DNA of 64,000 bases from Rubripirellula obstinata (GCF_001642955.1 NZ_LWSK01000016.1:1-64000); one strand, 5' to 3'. Counted from the stretch's first letter, positions 43,594-54,972 are shown. The notes: generated by a model from the sequence alone, not told the origin. A program made the numbers and translations.

Positions 43594-44229
43594 TTAAAGT
43601 TGAATTCCGCCGAAGGACATGAAAGCCAAAGCCATCAAGCCAACGGTGATGAACGTAATTCCTAAACCGCGAAGCGGTGGAGGAACATCACTGTATTTCA
43701 TTTTCTCGCGAATTCCCGCAAGCAGCACGAGGGCAAGCGCCCAACCGACTCCGCAACCAAGCCCGTAAAAACAGGATTCGACGAAGTCATAACTGCGTTC
43801 CTGCATGAACAGCGAACCACCAAGGATGGCACAGTTCACGGTGATCAACGGCAGGAAAATACCCAACGCGTTGTACAGAGGCGGGAAGAACTTATCGAGC
43901 ACCATTTCCAGGATCTGAACCATTGCCGCAATCACGCCGATGAAGCTGATGAAGGCCAGGAACGATAGGTCAACGGTGGAGAAGTTCACGGTCGTTTCGG
44001 GAATGAAACCATTCGCCCACGACATCGCACCCTTTTTCAGGATGTATTGATTGATCAATTGGTTGGCCGGAATCGTGATGAATTCAATCACGATCACGGC
44101 GGCACCCAGACCGAGGGCTGTCTTCACATTTTTGCTGACAGCCAAGAACGTACACATGCCTAGGAAGAAGGCGAGTGCGAGGTTTTCGATGAAAACCGCG
44201 TTCAAGAAAATGCTGAGGTAGTTTTCCAT
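43594..44229 (-). CDS. nqrE: Na+-NQR subunit E
   Basis: 211 aa, six membrane segments, the normal size. Conserved cysteine-bearing segments [14 protein letters not shown] near residue 22 and [11 protein letters not shown] near 130; these two cysteines with two of NqrD form the intramembrane Fe centre. It is 9 bases downstream of nqrD. Confidence 0.96.
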   Translation of the reverse strand: MENYLSIFLNAVFIENLALAFFLGMCTFLAVSKNVKTALGLGAAVIVIEFITIPANQLINQYILKKGAMSWANGFIPETTVNFSTVDLSFLAFISFIGVIAAMVQILEMVLDKFFPPLYNALGIFLPLITVNCAILGGSLFMQERSYDFVESCFYGLGCGVGWALALVLLAGIREKMKYSDVPPPLRGLGITFITVGLMALAFMSFGGIQL

Positions 44230-44238
44230 GGTTAGTTC

Positions 44239-44862
44239 CTAAGCGCTTTCGATTTGGTCAGTCTTGAATGCGCGAATGATCCAGATCAGCAAGCCGATCA
44301 AGAAAAACGCACTTGGAGGCAACAGCATCAAGTTGTTCGGGTTGTACCAACCGCCGTTGCGGTCCAGCACCATCAGCTCGACTCCGAAGAGTGAACCGCT
44401 GCCAAAGAATTCACGGAACGCGGCGACAAACATCAGGACCAATCCGTAACCGAGACCGTTTCCGATCCCGTCCAGGAAGCTAATGCCAGGCTTGTTCTTC
44501 ATCGCAAAGCCTTCGGCCCGCCCCATCACGATACAGTTCGTAATGATCAAACCAACAAACACCGATAATTGTTTGCTGATGTCGTAAAAGAAAGCCTTTA
44601 GCACTTGGTCAACGACGATCACCATCGACGCGATCACGGTCATCTGAACGATGATTCGGATACTGCCGGGGATGAAGTGACGAATCGCACTGACGGCAAG
44701 GTTACTGAAACCGCAAACCGCGATCACAGCCAAGCTCATCACCAGCGACGTTTCCATCTTTGTTGTTACCGCCAGCGCCGAACAGATTCCTAGAATCTGC
44801 AGAGCGATCGGGTTGTTGTCCACGAGTGGATCAACAAGGACATCCATTGATTTTTTAGCCAT
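44239..44862 (-). CDS. nqrD: Na+-NQR subunit D
   Basis: 207 aa, six membrane segments. Cysteines in [15 protein letters not shown] near residue 25 and [17 protein letters not shown] near 110 are those expected for the Fe site shared with NqrE. The start overlaps nqrC by 8 bases. Confidence 0.96.
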   Translation of the reverse strand: MAKKSMDVLVDPLVDNNPIALQILGICSALAVTTKMETSLVMSLAVIAVCGFSNLAVSAIRHFIPGSIRIIVQMTVIASMVIVVDQVLKAFFYDISKQLSVFVGLIITNCIVMGRAEGFAMKNKPGISFLDGIGNGLGYGLVLMFVAAFREFFGSGSLFGVELMVLDRNGGWYNPNNLMLLPPSAFFLIGLLIWIIRAFKTDQIESA

Positions 44863-45676
44863 CGCTTTGCTCCGACTCCTTCATTTCTGATTTAAGCTGC
44901 GTCAGGAACGGGCCGTAAGCATCGTCGCCGGCCCAGTAACGAACCAAGTTAGTGACGCCTCGGCAAGTAATGGTCGCGCCCGACAAACCGTCAACGGCGT
45001 AAACGTTGTCAGTCGGTGCTGGTCCCTTGAAAACGTTCGCGGCAGGATTGCCATCTTCGTCGTACAAATGGACACCGTCCCACTGGGCTTTCCAGCGCGG
45101 GTTATCGACTTCGCCGCCCAGCCCAGGAGTTTCCTTGTGCTGGTAGAACGTAATTCCCTGAATCGTTTTCAGGTCACTCTTGAGTGCCAAGTAACCGTAC
45201 AACGTTCCCCACAAACCTTTGCCGTAGATCGGCAAAACGACCTGCTGAATCGAATCACTGCCGGGTCGTTTGACGAAGAAAACCTTCATCGTTTCTGGCC
45301 GGCGTTCTTCGCCTGGATCGAATTCAGGATCCGTGATTGCGATGCTGGTCGCTGGATTGGACATTGCGTCCATCAGTTTCCAGGTATCTGGATTCGCATC
45401 CACGTCGTAGGTGCCTGATTCCAGGCTAACCATTTTTTCGCTGACCCAACCGTACAACTCTTTGATACGTTCGGGTTCCAATTCACCCGCCACCTTGCCG
45501 TACTCGCCGATGGCCAGTCCCGCTGCGTCGAGGATGTTTTTCTGTTGATCCAACTTTTCGTTGGCCTCTTGGATTGGGCGTAATGCAACCGCGGCGGCGC
45601 TAACCGCCAGCGAGCATACGACACACAAAACGGCCGCAGCCATCAGCGTGTAACCAAGTGAATCACGTTGTTGCAT
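44855..45676 (-). CDS. nqrC: Na+-NQR subunit C
   Basis: 273 aa from ATG 45676, which lies inside the end of nqrB. One N-terminal membrane helix and a periplasmic domain with [11 protein letters not shown] near residue 233; the Thr in SGATxT is the covalent FMN site filled by ApbE, whose gene is at the end of this operon. Confidence 0.95.
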   Translation of the reverse strand: MQQRDSLGYTLMAAAVLCVVCSLAVSAAAVALRPIQEANEKLDQQKNILDAAGLAIGEYGKVAGELEPERIKELYGWVSEKMVSLESGTYDVDANPDTWKLMDAMSNPATSIAITDPEFDPGEERRPETMKVFFVKRPGSDSIQQVVLPIYGKGLWGTLYGYLALKSDLKTIQGITFYQHKETPGLGGEVDNPRWKAQWDGVHLYDEDGNPAANVFKGPAPTDNVYAVDGLSGATITCRGVTNLVRYWAGDDAYGPFLTQLKSEMKESEQSDG

Positions 45677-46964
45677 AGCGAGCGGCCCTCCGGCGAACAT
45701 TCATTTGAACTACGAACCAATCAATCAGTGGAGCGAACACGTTGCCGAACAAAATCGCCAACATGATGCCCTCGGGGTATGCCGGATTCACGACGCGAAT
45801 CAGGATCGTCATGAAACCAATCAGAAAACCGTAAACCCATTTTCCTTTATCTGTCATCGATGCACTGACCGGGTCAGTCGCCATAAAGACCAGCCCAAAG
45901 GCGAGCCCACCGATCACCAAATGCCAATGCGGCCCAATGCTGAACATCGCGTTACCGCCTTCTGCACCGGATGTGTAAGTTCCCATCATCAAAGCCGATG
46001 TCACCACCGAACCCAGAACAACACCCGCCATGATTTTCCACGATCCAACACCGGCGAAAATCAAAATTGCGGCACCAACAATGCAAAGCAACGCACTGGT
46101 TTCACCAAAGCAGCCTTGGATATTGCCAAGGAACGCATCCATCCATGTAATCGAATCGGTCCAAGTGGCCTGTTCGGCCATCCCGACACCTAATGTGTGC
46201 TGAATCGAACCAAGCGAAGCGATTGCGTCGGAACCGTCTTCGGCTAGTGCAAGTTGACCAAGCGCCGTTGCACCGCTGTAACCATCCACGGCGGTCCAAA
46301 CACGGTCGCCGCTAATTTGTCCGGCGTAAGCGAAGTAAAGAAACGCGCGGCTGGTCAGCGCGACATTCAAAAAGTTTCGACCGGTTCCGCCGAACACTTC
46401 CTTCGCAACAATCACTCCGAACGCGATCCCCAAAGCCACCTGCCAAAGCGGAATCGATGCGGGCAGCGTCAGTGGAAACAGAAGGCCCGTGACCAGGAAC
46501 CCTTCATTGATTTCGTGACCGCGAAGGACACTGAAAATCATTTCAATGTGCCCACCGACAAACATGCAAACGATGTAGACCGGCAGGAAGAATATCGCAC
46601 CAAAGATAAAGTTCGCGATGTGGTTGCCCGGATCGTAGCTGAACCCCAGCGACGTATAGATCGCGTGATGCCAATCCTGGTCCGGCGTGACGCCAGCGGC
46701 CAAGCCTTCGGCCATCGCCTGGTTGGCAAGGTGCCCGACATTCCACATTCCGAACAACGTGACTGGCACCAGTGCCAAAACCACGGTGATCATCATGCGT
46801 TTTAGGTCGATGGCGTCACGAACGTGCGTCGCACCGTGGGTGACTTCACCTGGCGTGTAAAGAAACGTGTCCGTCGCTTCGTAAACCGGATAGGCCGCCG
46901 ATAGCGGACCGTCCTTGACGAACAGCGGATGGACTTTGTCCAAAAGGTCTCTCAGTGGTTTCAT
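45663..46964 (-). CDS. nqrB: Na+-NQR subunit B
   Basis: 433 aa with about ten membrane segments. [14 protein letters not shown] near residue 228 has the Thr that carries covalent FMN. NqrB also binds riboflavin and is central to Na+ transfer. It overlaps nqrC by 14 bases and starts 12 bases after nqrA. Confidence 0.96.
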   Translation of the reverse strand: MKPLRDLLDKVHPLFVKDGPLSAAYPVYEATDTFLYTPGEVTHGATHVRDAIDLKRMMITVVLALVPVTLFGMWNVGHLANQAMAEGLAAGVTPDQDWHHAIYTSLGFSYDPGNHIANFIFGAIFFLPVYIVCMFVGGHIEMIFSVLRGHEINEGFLVTGLLFPLTLPASIPLWQVALGIAFGVIVAKEVFGGTGRNFLNVALTSRAFLYFAYAGQISGDRVWTAVDGYSGATALGQLALAEDGSDAIASLGSIQHTLGVGMAEQATWTDSITWMDAFLGNIQGCFGETSALLCIVGAAILIFAGVGSWKIMAGVVLGSVVTSALMMGTYTSGAEGGNAMFSIGPHWHLVIGGLAFGLVFMATDPVSASMTDKGKWVYGFLIGFMTILIRVVNPAYPEGIMLAILFGNVFAPLIDWFVVQMNVRRRAARYATT

Positions 46965-46976
46965 CTACTATTTCCC

Positions 46977-48329
46977 CTAGCCTTCACGTTCAATGGTCGA
47001 AAGGCTCTCGCGAAGCAATGAGCTGTATTCGTATTTTCCGGGGCACACAAAGGTGCAAAGCCCGAGATCTTCTTCTTCCAGCTCAAGCACTCCAAGCGAC
47101 TGAGCTTCGTCGGTATCCCGGTAAATCAGTGCCCTCAGCAGTTGCGTGGGCAAAATGTCCAGCGGCATCACCTTCTCGTAAGTTCCCATGGGAACCATCG
47201 CACGCTCGCTGCCATGAGTGGTCGTTGTCATCGCAAACTTCTTGCCAGGTGTCCCTGCGGAAGCATAAATGCGAGTCAACGAATACTTCTCAAAGCCCGG
47301 CATTTGCCATCCCAGGAATTCTCGTTCTTTGCCCTCGGCCACCGCACAAATTTGTTGGTGGTACCGCCCCAGATAATCAACCGGAGAATTTGCGACGCGA
47401 CCACACAAAACGCTGCCACTGATTGGCCGAATTTCCAGCCCGTCCTCGCACTCATTTTCCAGCAGTTCACTGACGCTTGCACCGATTCGAGTTTCCAGCA
47501 ACCGAGGCTGCTTGACCACTGGACCCGCCAGCGAAACGACTCGGCGAACATCCAGCTTGCCCGACTGTAGGAAAGAACCGATGGCACAAACATCTTGGCA
47601 ACCGATGTACCAAACGACTTTCGACGGGCCGACTGGATCCAGGAAGTGGATGTGGGTTCCGGGCAGGCCCGCTGGATGGGGACCGCCAAATGATTCGACT
47701 TCGACGCCGTTGATTCCCGAACCAGGAATCTCCGCGTCGGGAGCCTTGCAGACGAACACTTTGCCATCGGTCAACTGCGTCAACGCTTGCAGACCGAGCT
47801 TAAACTGATCTTTTCGCTGAGCGATAATGATCGCCGGATCGCCGGCGAGCGGATTTGTGTCGATCGCTTGAACAAAAATGGAACTGGGCGACGTTCCGAT
47901 CGCTGGAACCTTGCCATAGGGCCGCGTGCGAAGCGATGTCCACAGGCCGCTTTCGACAAGCTTCTCTGCGAGCTTTTCACGACCCAGCGAAAGAGGATCG
48001 CTGTTAGCAACGCCGTCGAATTCAACCTGGTCGTTGCTCTGCGAATCGACATCGATTTCAATCGACTCGAACTTACGCTTTGCACCACGATTGACTTCGC
48101 GAATCGTTCCCGTCGCCGGTGCAGTAAAGACGACGCCGACGTTCTTTTTGTCCTCAAAGATGGGCTGACCCAACTTCACCCGGTCGCCAGGACCAACCAA
48201 CATGGTTGGCTTCATCCCGATGTAATCGTCACCCAGCAAAGCGACGCGGGACACATGCCGAGCCGGTTCAATGTGCTGTTCGGGGCTGCCCGAAATGGGT
48301 AAGTCCAATCCCTGCTTGATCGTTGTCAT
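46977..48329 (-). CDS. nqrA: Na+-NQR subunit A
   Basis: 450 aa from ATG 48329, matching the usual [14 protein letters not shown] start ([18 protein letters not shown]). Peripheral cytoplasmic subunit; conserved [13 protein letters not shown] and [18 protein letters not shown] are visible. The frame continues upstream to 48416 but that part has no homology pattern. A perfect Rex-type operator lies 100 bases upstream. First gene of nqrABCDEF-apbE/nqrM. Confidence 0.96.
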   Translation of the reverse strand: MTTIKQGLDLPISGSPEQHIEPARHVSRVALLGDDYIGMKPTMLVGPGDRVKLGQPIFEDKKNVGVVFTAPATGTIREVNRGAKRKFESIEIDVDSQSNDQVEFDGVANSDPLSLGREKLAEKLVESGLWTSLRTRPYGKVPAIGTSPSSIFVQAIDTNPLAGDPAIIIAQRKDQFKLGLQALTQLTDGKVFVCKAPDAEIPGSGINGVEVESFGGPHPAGLPGTHIHFLDPVGPSKVVWYIGCQDVCAIGSFLQSGKLDVRRVVSLAGPVVKQPRLLETRIGASVSELLENECEDGLEIRPISGSVLCGRVANSPVDYLGRYHQQICAVAEGKEREFLGWQMPGFEKYSLTRIYASAGTPGKKFAMTTTTHGSERAMVPMGTYEKVMPLDILPTQLLRALIYRDTDEAQSLGVLELEEEDLGLCTFVCPGKYEYSSLLRESLSTIEREG

Positions 48330-48428
48330 CGATGAACGTTGCTCGTAAATCAAAATCGGATGTAAGATCCCTTCGGCAACAGGCGAACCCGATTCCCTGG
48401 TCCGTCCCGCCGTCAATCACGAGCAAGC

Positions 48429-48446
48429 TTGTGAAATTTTTCACAA
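48429..48446. promoter_or_regulatory. Candidate Rex operator upstream of nqrA
   Basis: TTGTGAAATTTTTCACAA agrees at all 14 fixed positions with the Rex consensus TTGTGAA-N4-TTCACAA. Rex is the NADH/NAD+-sensing repressor of respiratory and fermentative genes. The site is 100 bases from the nqrA start codon in a 545-base spacer without a gene. Confidence 0.75.
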
Positions 48447-48715
48447 ACTTTCTCCAAGCCGAAGCCCAAAGTCTTATCGGACTTCAGGCTGTTGGGATTC
48501 GGTCGAACGTGTGTTTTGGCAATCAAAGAATTGAGTGCGAACCGTCGCTGCAAAGCAATCTCTTGCGAGCGATCAATATCGCATAGCAGCAAAAAAATCG
48601 CAACGGCTGCTGTGGAAAATGTGTTTTAGAAAATCTCTATCGATCGCTACAAACAAGCGATTGGCCTAACGGTTCTGCAGTTCCCGCTAACGGTCGCCAA
48701 TGCGGCTGTAGGCTG

Positions 48716-48836
48716 ACTTGTGGGAATGTCTCTCGACGCTGATGCAGTAACTCGGTCAGATGTGCGGCACAAATGCGGGACAGGCTTCCCGCCTGCGTCC
48801 ATTTGGGTCGCCAGGCTGGAAGCCTTTCCCACATTA
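48716..48836. repeat. Imperfect inverted repeat upstream of typA
   Basis: TTGTGGGAATGTCTC and GGGACAGGCTTCCCGCCTG face CAGGCTGGAAGCCTTTCCCA. Reading typA from the longer frame (48773) would translate this repeat, which argues for the TTG start at 48875. Confidence 0.6.
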
Positions 48837-48874
48837 TTTCTTTCGCATCCCCTTCAGCCACCCACGATTCTCCC

Positions 48875-50686
48875 TTGCGCCGCAACGACATCCGAAACAT
48901 CGTCATCATTGCTCACGTCGATCATGGTAAAACCACGCTCGTCGATTGTCTCCTGCGTCAAAGCGGTGAATTCCGAGACTCTGAACTCAAAGGCGAACGC
49001 ATTCTCGATTCGAATGATCTGGAACGCGAACGCGGCATTACGATTCTGTCAAAGAACATTGCGATCCCTTATCGCGGCGTAAAGATTAATTTGATCGACA
49101 CGCCCGGTCACGCGGATTTCGGTGGCGAAGTCGAACGTGTTGTGAAGATGGCCGACGGTTGCTTGTTGCTGGTCGATGCCGCCGAAGGCCCGATGCCACA
49201 AACTCGCTTCGTGCTGGAAAAAGCATTGCAAGCCGGCGTGCGTCCGATCATCGTCGTCAACAAAGTCGATCGTCCCGACGGTCGTCCAACCGAAGCGCTC
49301 GACGAAGCACTGGAACTGCTGGCGGATCTCGGTGGCGAAGAACAACTGGACAGCGTCAAGTACGTTTACACCAGCGCAAAAGAAGGCTACGCCACAACCG
49401 ATCCGGCGACACCAACAACCGACATGCGGCCATTGCTGGACCTGTTTGTTGACGAATTGCCCGGCCCCGAAGTCGATCTCGATTCGCCGCTGCAAATGAT
49501 GGTCACGACGCTGGACTGGAGCGAATATGTTGGGCGAATTGCGGTTGGCCGAATTAGCGCTGGAACCATTGAAGCAAATTCGACGATCGAATTGCATCAA
49601 AAAGACGGAGCTAAAAAGCTGAAAATCGCCGGCTTGTTTACGTTCAACAATCTTGGACGAGTGGCCGCCGAATCCGCTTCGGCGGGCGACATCGTCGCAG
49701 TGGAAGGGCTGACCGATGTTGAAATTGGTGACACGATTTCGTTGGTCGGAGCCGACAATGCGTTGCCGCGTTTGAAGGTCGATGAGCCGACTCTGGAAAT
49801 GGTGTTCAGCGTCAATACTTCGCCGATGGTCGGCCGCGAAGGCAAGTACGTGACCACTCGCCAACTCAAAGGGCGTCTTGAAAAAGAACTCGAACGAAAC
49901 GTGGCGTTGCGAGTCGAAATGGTCGAAGGCGTCGAAGCCTACGCCGTCAAAGGTCGCGGTGTTTTGCACCTGGCGATCCTGATCGAAACGATGCGCCGCG
50001 AAGGGTTCGAGCTAAGCGTTGGCAAGCCTCGCGTGATCAACAAAATCATCGACGGAAAATCTCACGAGCCGTTTGAAACGTTGACCGTCGAGGTTCCCAC
50101 CGACACGATGGGACCCGTGATGGAATTGGTGGGCCTGCGTCGAGGACAATTAGAAGAAATGTCGCAGCGTGGTGAATACACGTTGCTGAAGTTCTTGATT
50201 CCCTCACGCGGTTTGATCGGCCTTCGTACCCGCTTGCTCAATGCGACTCGCGGAACAGCGATCATTAACCACCGCTTTGAAAGCTACCGAACTTTGGAAG
50301 GCGACGTGCCGAAGCGATCTAACGGCGTTTTGATTTCGATGGTTTCTGGAAAGACGATGCCGTTTGCGATGTTCGGTTTGCAAGACCGCAGCGAACTGTT
50401 GGTTCCGGCCGGTACCGAAGTCTACGAAGGCATGATTGTTGGCGAAAACGTTCGCGATAACGACTTGGCCGTGAACCCCTGTCGCGAAAAGAAGCTGACC
50501 AACATGCGAGCCAGCGGTAGCGACGAAAACGTCATCCTGAAGCCACCACGCGATATGTCGCTGGAAGCCGCCCTGGAATACATCGAAGAAGACGAATTGG
50601 TGGAAGTAACGCCCGAGAGTATTCGGCTGCGAAAGATCCTGTTGAAGGAATCCGATCGCCGCCGGGTGGGCCGCAATGCGTCTTGA
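48875..50686 (+). CDS. typA: Translational GTPase TypA/BipA
   Basis: 603 aa from TTG 48875, close to E. coli BipA (about 607). G1 AHVDHGKTT at residues 12-20, G2 region ERGITI, G3 [12 protein letters not shown]4 NKVDRPD and the C-terminal BipA-specific domain with [20 protein letters not shown] and [17 protein letters not shown]. It binds the ribosome and aids 50S assembly and stress adaptation. Longer starts run through a repeat. It stands alone, divergent from nqrA. Confidence 0.96.
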   Translation: MRRNDIRNIVIIAHVDHGKTTLVDCLLRQSGEFRDSELKGERILDSNDLERERGITILSKNIAIPYRGVKINLIDTPGHADFGGEVERVVKMADGCLLLVDAAEGPMPQTRFVLEKALQAGVRPIIVVNKVDRPDGRPTEALDEALELLADLGGEEQLDSVKYVYTSAKEGYATTDPATPTTDMRPLLDLFVDELPGPEVDLDSPLQMMVTTLDWSEYVGRIAVGRISAGTIEANSTIELHQKDGAKKLKIAGLFTFNNLGRVAAESASAGDIVAVEGLTDVEIGDTISLVGADNALPRLKVDEPTLEMVFSVNTSPMVGREGKYVTTRQLKGRLEKELERNVALRVEMVEGVEAYAVKGRGVLHLAILIETMRREGFELSVGKPRVINKIIDGKSHEPFETLTVEVPTDTMGPVMELVGLRRGQLEEMSQRGEYTLLKFLIPSRGLIGLRTRLLNATRGTAIINHRFESYRTLEGDVPKRSNGVLISMVSGKTMPFAMFGLQDRSELLVPAGTEVYEGMIVGENVRDNDLAVNPCREKKLTNMRASGSDENVILKPPRDMSLEAALEYIEEDELVEVTPESIRLRKILLKESDRRRVGRNAS

Positions 50687-50878
50687 TTGGTGAACACCCG
50701 TCAGGTTCGTTAGTCAACCCCCCAATGTCGAAAGCCCATAAATCATTGGTTTTTTGTGGTATGTCGGGTTGCAACGAAGGGGCCCTCGGCATAACACTTC
50801 CCCATCTGAATTGACGGGGACCGCAATTTTCACGAACCCCACCCCAAAACACACACCCAAAGAACAAGGTTTGACCTC

Positions 50879-51196
50879 ATGGCAAAAGCTCCGCTTAAGG
50901 CCCCAACCAAGACTCAGATTTTGGCAAACGTTGCTGAAGCGACCGAATTGACCAAGAAAGACGTCGCGGCCGTATTTGACGCTCTCACAGCCGAAATCGA
51001 AAAATCCCTGACCAAGGGCGGCCCAGGCCAGTTCGCGATCCCAGGCCTCTGCAAGATCGTCCTGAAGGATGTCCCTGCGAAGCCAAAGCGTAAGGGTCGG
51101 AACCCAGCAAACGGCGAAGAAATCTGGCTCAAGCCAAAACCAGCCAGCAAGAAGCTTTCGATCCGACCTTTGAAGGGTCTGAAGGAAATGATCTAA
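50879..51196 (+). CDS. HU/IHF-family DNA-binding protein
   Basis: 105 aa. KTQILANVAEATELTKKDVA at residues 11-30 and FAIPGLCKIVLKDVPAKPKR, RNPANGEEIWLKPKPASKK in the DNA-binding arm. Helical body and arm follow HU, but the usual GFG-F-V-RAAR-G-NP arm start is altered (GKGG-QFAIPGL with an internal Cys). It probably compacts or bends DNA in the nucleoid. ATG 50879 lies eight bases after an AAGG-type site. Confidence 0.9.
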   Translation: MAKAPLKAPTKTQILANVAEATELTKKDVAAVFDALTAEIEKSLTKGGPGQFAIPGLCKIVLKDVPAKPKRKGRNPANGEEIWLKPKPASKKLSIRPLKGLKEMI

Positions 51197-51391
51197 AGCG
51201 ATTCATTCGTTTTAGCATTCTGTTGAACACTCTGTCGCGTTTCATCGCGACGTCATGGAAACCCATTCGCGGGCGTTTGCTCGTCCGTGAATGACGTTCC
51301 ACTTCTTCGATCGCAACCGCCGATTCTCTATGCGGCTTTTCGTTGCCCAAGCAGCGTCGATATCCCCGCTGCCACACGGCCTGCATTTGGG

Positions 51392-51558
51392 AATTGTCCC
51401 GAAACAACTTCCCGGTTTGGCGAAATCTTTCGTAGCTGGGCCCGCCAGGGTTCAGTCGGGTACAGCTAATGATGGACTGAGCAGGTACTAAGCAAGTACC
51501 AAACCCTGGCGGGACCAGCTACGGGAAAATCGGAAAGTTATTTCGCGACAGTTCCTCA
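51392..51558. repeat. Nested inverted repeat, families C inside GTCCCGAAACAAC arms
   Basis: Outer arms TTGTCCCGAAACAACTTCCC and GGAAAGTTATTTCGCGACAG; inner family C arms GTAGCTGGGCCCGCCAGGGT (51432) and CCCTGGCGGGACCAGCTAC (to 51522). It separates the HU gene and fliM end; nothing else is in 51197-51572. Confidence 0.88.
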
Positions 51559-51572
51559 GCGCCAAGCTGGCG

Positions 51573-52607
51573 CTATTCGATCGCCGACTCGATCCGAACC
51601 GCTTTTTTGCCCTTAAATGCACCGACGCGAGCGTTGAATTTTGGCACGTCCTGAACCGAGAATTCCAACGGCGAAGTGACCTCTTTCTCCGTCGTGATAA
51701 TGTCACCAACAGCCAATTCAAGCAGGTCGCCTGTGCGGATTTTGGAGCGTGCCAGGGTGACTGCGATGTCCACGGGCGCCTCGTTCATGCTTGTTGAAAT
51801 CGTGCCGCGGCTTTCTTCCGTCGGAACCGCCTTGCCGTAACCCACCCAACCATTGCGAGACAGTTTTGAATTGAATTGCTCGACCGTGTTGAACGGGATA
51901 CACAGATTCAACATGCCTCGGTTTCGCCCCAGCAGCATCTCAAATCCGACCAAGATCACCACTTCATTGGGAGGCACGATCTGCACCAATTGCGGATTGC
52001 TTTCGACCTTTTCGATGCCGACATTCAATTCGACGATGTTCTCCCAGGAATTTTTTAGCTGAATCAAAAACAGCTCCACCACCCGGCCGATCAATCGATT
52101 TTCGATCTCGGTCAGCGGACGCCGAATCGCCTCGTTAGGATCCGGGTCACCGCCAAGCATGCGGTCAATGATGGCGTAGGAAAGCGTCGGTGCGATGTCC
52201 AGGATCCAGTTGCCTTCCAGCGGGTCAATCGAAACCACGTTAAAGCAACTGGGGTTGTCCAGGCTGAACACAAACTCGCTGTAGGTCAGTTGGTCAACCG
52301 ACAGCAGCTTGACTTCGATCATCGTCCGCAGCATGCCAGAGATACTGGCACCAAAGTTTCGGGCCAGCGATTCATGCAACGAATGCATCGCCCGCATCTG
52401 CTCTTTGCCGACGCGTTCGGGGCGTTTGAAATCATACGCGGTCACGCGGGCACCGGAGCCGACGATTGGCGACGGCCTGGCACCGGCAGTTGGGCTTTTT
52501 TCGCTGCTGAACTTGGGCGGCTCCGGCTTGGGTGGCGCACCCTCGACCGTTTCCATTGCCTTCAACAGGCTTTCGACTTGATTCTGACTGAGCGTTTCTT
52601 CAGACAT
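51573..52607 (-). CDS. fliM: Flagellar motor switch protein FliM
   Basis: 344 aa. SQNQVESLLKAM at residues 7-18 corresponds to the CheY-binding N-terminus; YDFKRPERVGKEQMRAMHSL near 60 and EVNVGIEKVES, IVPPNEVVILVGFEMLLGRN are core FliM motifs, and the C-terminal SpoA domain includes VDIAVTLARSKI near 275. It forms the C-ring that sets rotation direction. No other flagellar gene is in the window, so it stands apart from a flagellar cluster, as is common in planctomycetes. Confidence 0.94.
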   Translation of the reverse strand: MSEETLSQNQVESLLKAMETVEGAPPKPEPPKFSSEKSPTAGARPSPIVGSGARVTAYDFKRPERVGKEQMRAMHSLHESLARNFGASISGMLRTMIEVKLLSVDQLTYSEFVFSLDNPSCFNVVSIDPLEGNWILDIAPTLSYAIIDRMLGGDPDPNEAIRRPLTEIENRLIGRVVELFLIQLKNSWENIVELNVGIEKVESNPQLVQIVPPNEVVILVGFEMLLGRNRGMLNLCIPFNTVEQFNSKLSRNGWVGYGKAVPTEESRGTISTSMNEAPVDIAVTLARSKIRTGDLLELAVGDIITTEKEVTSPLEFSVQDVPKFNARVGAFKGKKAVRIESAIE

Positions 52608-52873
52608 GGCTGCGATTTCCCAATGAAATACGCTGTGAAATACGCTGCGCCCGCGATCTACAGGTACAGTTTCCCATGTGTTTTACAGCAGCAGCCGGAG
52701 CCAGCACCAGATCAGTTCAGTCCAGATCGGTTCAGTCCAGATCGGCGCTGCATCGCAGTCGAGAATCTGCCCTAGAACCGATTCCAACCGGCCACCCCGC
52801 CATTGGCGCAATGCAATCAGCCCCTCGCGTCCGCCCTTTCCGAACTGTCCCGGAATAACTTCCCAGTCTTCCC

Positions 52874-52940
52874 GTAGCTGGGCCCGCCAGGGTTCAGACC
52901 ATCAGGAACTCTACCCGACTGAACCCTAGCGGGCCCAGCA
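52874..52940. repeat. family C inverted repeat, interrupted
   Basis: Left arm GTAGCTGGGCCCGCCAGGGT complete; right arm ACCCTAGCGGGCCCAGC stops before its final TAC and runs into AGGCTGTCGATTTAATC, taken as the left end of the insertion sequence. Confidence 0.75.
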
Positions 52941-54690
52941 GGCTGTCGATTTAATCAGTTTGAGGCCACGTTTCGTTTAACAGTCAGCCGAAGGAGACTG
53001 CTGCACTACTCAATGGTTCAATTTTTGCACCGCACAAGGTTGTTTCCGGTTCATCTGTCAATTTGTCTGCCGTGTGTTCGCCATGCGTAGCCCTCTGTGG
53101 GATAGCTTCTTTGAAGCGAAGCCCGAAGAACTCGATTTTTACCGCCGGATGATCTACGACGATCATCGACTTTACCAAGCTATCGAACTTATCGACTTTG
53201 ACGACTTCTTGCCGCAGCTCAACGCCGGCTACAGCGACAAATACGGCTATCCGGCGATCCCGCCGATGATCGGCTTCAAGCTTGAATTGCTGAAGTATTG
53301 GTACAATCTCTCGGACCGACAAGTCATCGAGCGGGCCGAGACGGATGTGGCCTTTCGCTATTTCTTGAAGGTGCCGATCGATAAAGCCATGCCTCACTCG
53401 ACGTTGCTGACGCGGTTTCGAGGCAGGTTCGGCGAGCAGGGCTACCGCAAGCTCTTCCAAACGCTGGTCCGGCAAGCCCGCCAAAAAGGAATCGTCAAAG
53501 ATCAGCTTCGGCTCAAAGACGCCACTCACATCTTCGCCAACATCTCGGTCCCCTCGACCCTGGTGCTGGCCGCTCAAATCCGCGAGCAACTGATCGATTC
53601 CCTTCAAAATGCGGACCCCGAAGCGGCCCAGGGGTTCCGCATCGCGACCGAACAAGTCCGCCAACAAACCAAAGACCAAGACGATCCGGCGCGGCTGCTC
53701 GCCCGCATCGAATTGCTCGGTGACATCGTCGCAACGTGCAGCGACTTGCCGCCGGAAGTCAAACTTAGCAAACGACAAAAACAGAAACTCGACGAAGCGT
53801 TGCAGCTTGCCAAACGGTTGCTGGGCCAACATCAGAACCCCAAAACACCGGGCAAGCTTCGCAGCGCGTCCGACCCGGAAGCCGGACGTGGCAAACACGG
53901 TGTGTACTACGACGGCTATGTAACCGACATCGCGATGGATCCCGATAGCGAACTGATCACGGCGATCGACGTATTGCCAGCCGGTGGCAACGAAGCCGAA
54001 AGCGCGGTGCGTTTGATCGAGCAAGAACACGAACATCAAGGTAACCAAGTTGAGGCGATCTCAATCGACGGAGCGGGCCACAACGGGGAAATGATTCGCC
54101 GTTTTGAAGGTGACGCTGATGATCCCCAAGACGACGGGATGGGCGTGACGGTCTATGTCCCACCCAAGAAAGACCGCAGCGACGTGGCGATTGCCGCCAG
54201 CGAATTCACGGTAAGCGAAGACGGTTCGACGGTCACTTGTCCTGAAGGTCAGACATCATCGTATCGCCAGGAGAGTTCAGGTTCGACGGTCTATCGGTTT
54301 GCCAGAACGACATGTCAGGGCTGTCCCTTGCAAGCGGCATGCGCACCAAAGTTGGGCAAGACACCGTTTGGACGCAGCGTCAGCAAGGGCGAGTACACCG
54401 ACGAATATGAACGCATTCGAGGTCGTGCTCAGACCGAGGCTTTTGCCGAGGTGCGTCGCCGTCATCCGGCGGTGGAGCGAAAGCTCAACGAGTGTGTCAA
54501 CCATCACGGTTCCCGCCGGGCACGTTACCGAGGTCGGTCCAAGGTAGCGATCCAACAGATCGGCGTGGCGATGGTGGTCAATGCGAAACGGATGATCAAA
54601 CTTCTGTTGTCGGCGGCTTCGTGCGCTGACGGGAGTGCGACCGCTCAAACCGCCTAAGAAAGGCGGCTGCGCGGGTGTTTTTTTGGCTTT
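52941..54690 (+). mobile_element. IS1182-family insertion sequence
   Basis: The left boundary is inferred from the broken family C repeat. The right boundary is approximate, placed after the hairpin CCGCCT-AAGAA-AGGCGG and T-run that follow the transposase stop. I could not find a matching right terminal inverted repeat, so this end may be truncated. Confidence 0.65.
53083..54657 (+). CDS. IS1182-family transposase
   Basis: 524 aa, intact. N-terminal DUF772-type domain: PPMIGFKLELLKYWYNLSDR near residue 65 and MPHSTLLTRFRGRFGEQGY near 105. DDE core: LKDATHIFANIS with the first Asp near 144, YDGYVTDIAMD near 280, SIDGAGHNGE with the second Asp near 328, and the C-terminal zinc-finger-like CQGCPLQAAC near 410 before ERIRGRAQTEAF. 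ATG 53083 chosen; GTG 53074 adds three residues. No frameshift seen, so the element may be active if its ends are intact. Confidence 0.93.
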   Translation: MRSPLWDSFFEAKPEELDFYRRMIYDDHRLYQAIELIDFDDFLPQLNAGYSDKYGYPAIPPMIGFKLELLKYWYNLSDRQVIERAETDVAFRYFLKVPIDKAMPHSTLLTRFRGRFGEQGYRKLFQTLVRQARQKGIVKDQLRLKDATHIFANISVPSTLVLAAQIREQLIDSLQNADPEAAQGFRIATEQVRQQTKDQDDPARLLARIELLGDIVATCSDLPPEVKLSKRQKQKLDEALQLAKRLLGQHQNPKTPGKLRSASDPEAGRGKHGVYYDGYVTDIAMDPDSELITAIDVLPAGGNEAESAVRLIEQEHEHQGNQVEAISIDGAGHNGEMIRRFEGDADDPQDDGMGVTVYVPPKKDRSDVAIAASEFTVSEDGSTVTCPEGQTSSYRQESSGSTVYRFARTTCQGCPLQAACAPKLGKTPFGRSVSKGEYTDEYERIRGRAQTEAFAEVRRRHPAVERKLNECVNHHGSRRARYRGRSKVAIQQIGVAMVVNAKRMIKLLLSAASCADGSATAQTA

Positions 54691-54852
54691 CTGATGCTTG
54701 ATTCAAGCCCTGAGCCCTATTTCAATCGCGAAGACGACTCTTTCGTCTTTAGCTGATATCGCCCTCTGGCGATTTTCTCGAAACGCCCGACCGAAAACAA
54801 AACGTATTTGCTGTTATTGCAGCAGTCTCCATCAGGGATCAGTTAATCGTTG

Positions 54853-54972
54853 GCGGATCGGGGTTGCGGGTGCCTGGCCTGATATCATTCGTGGAACCGA
54901 TTTGGATCGTCCTTCTTGGCACTATCAACTGGGTGCCAACTTGGTGATCGGCAAGGTGAACGCTCCCCACGG
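54853..54972 (+). pseudogene. Possible S1/P1-nuclease-like fragment
   Basis: About 40 codons reading AGAWPDIIRGTDLDRPSWHY then QLGANLVIGKV, reminiscent of the zinc-binding ADxxR...WHY region of S1/P1 nucleases. No start or remainder is present. The rest of 54691-55260 is spacer with a family D repeat. Confidence 0.3.

Noticed and set aside
48330-48416. Upstream extension of nqrA
   Set aside because: The family starts at MxxIKxGLD; the extra 29 codons show no conservation pattern and approach the Rex-type site.
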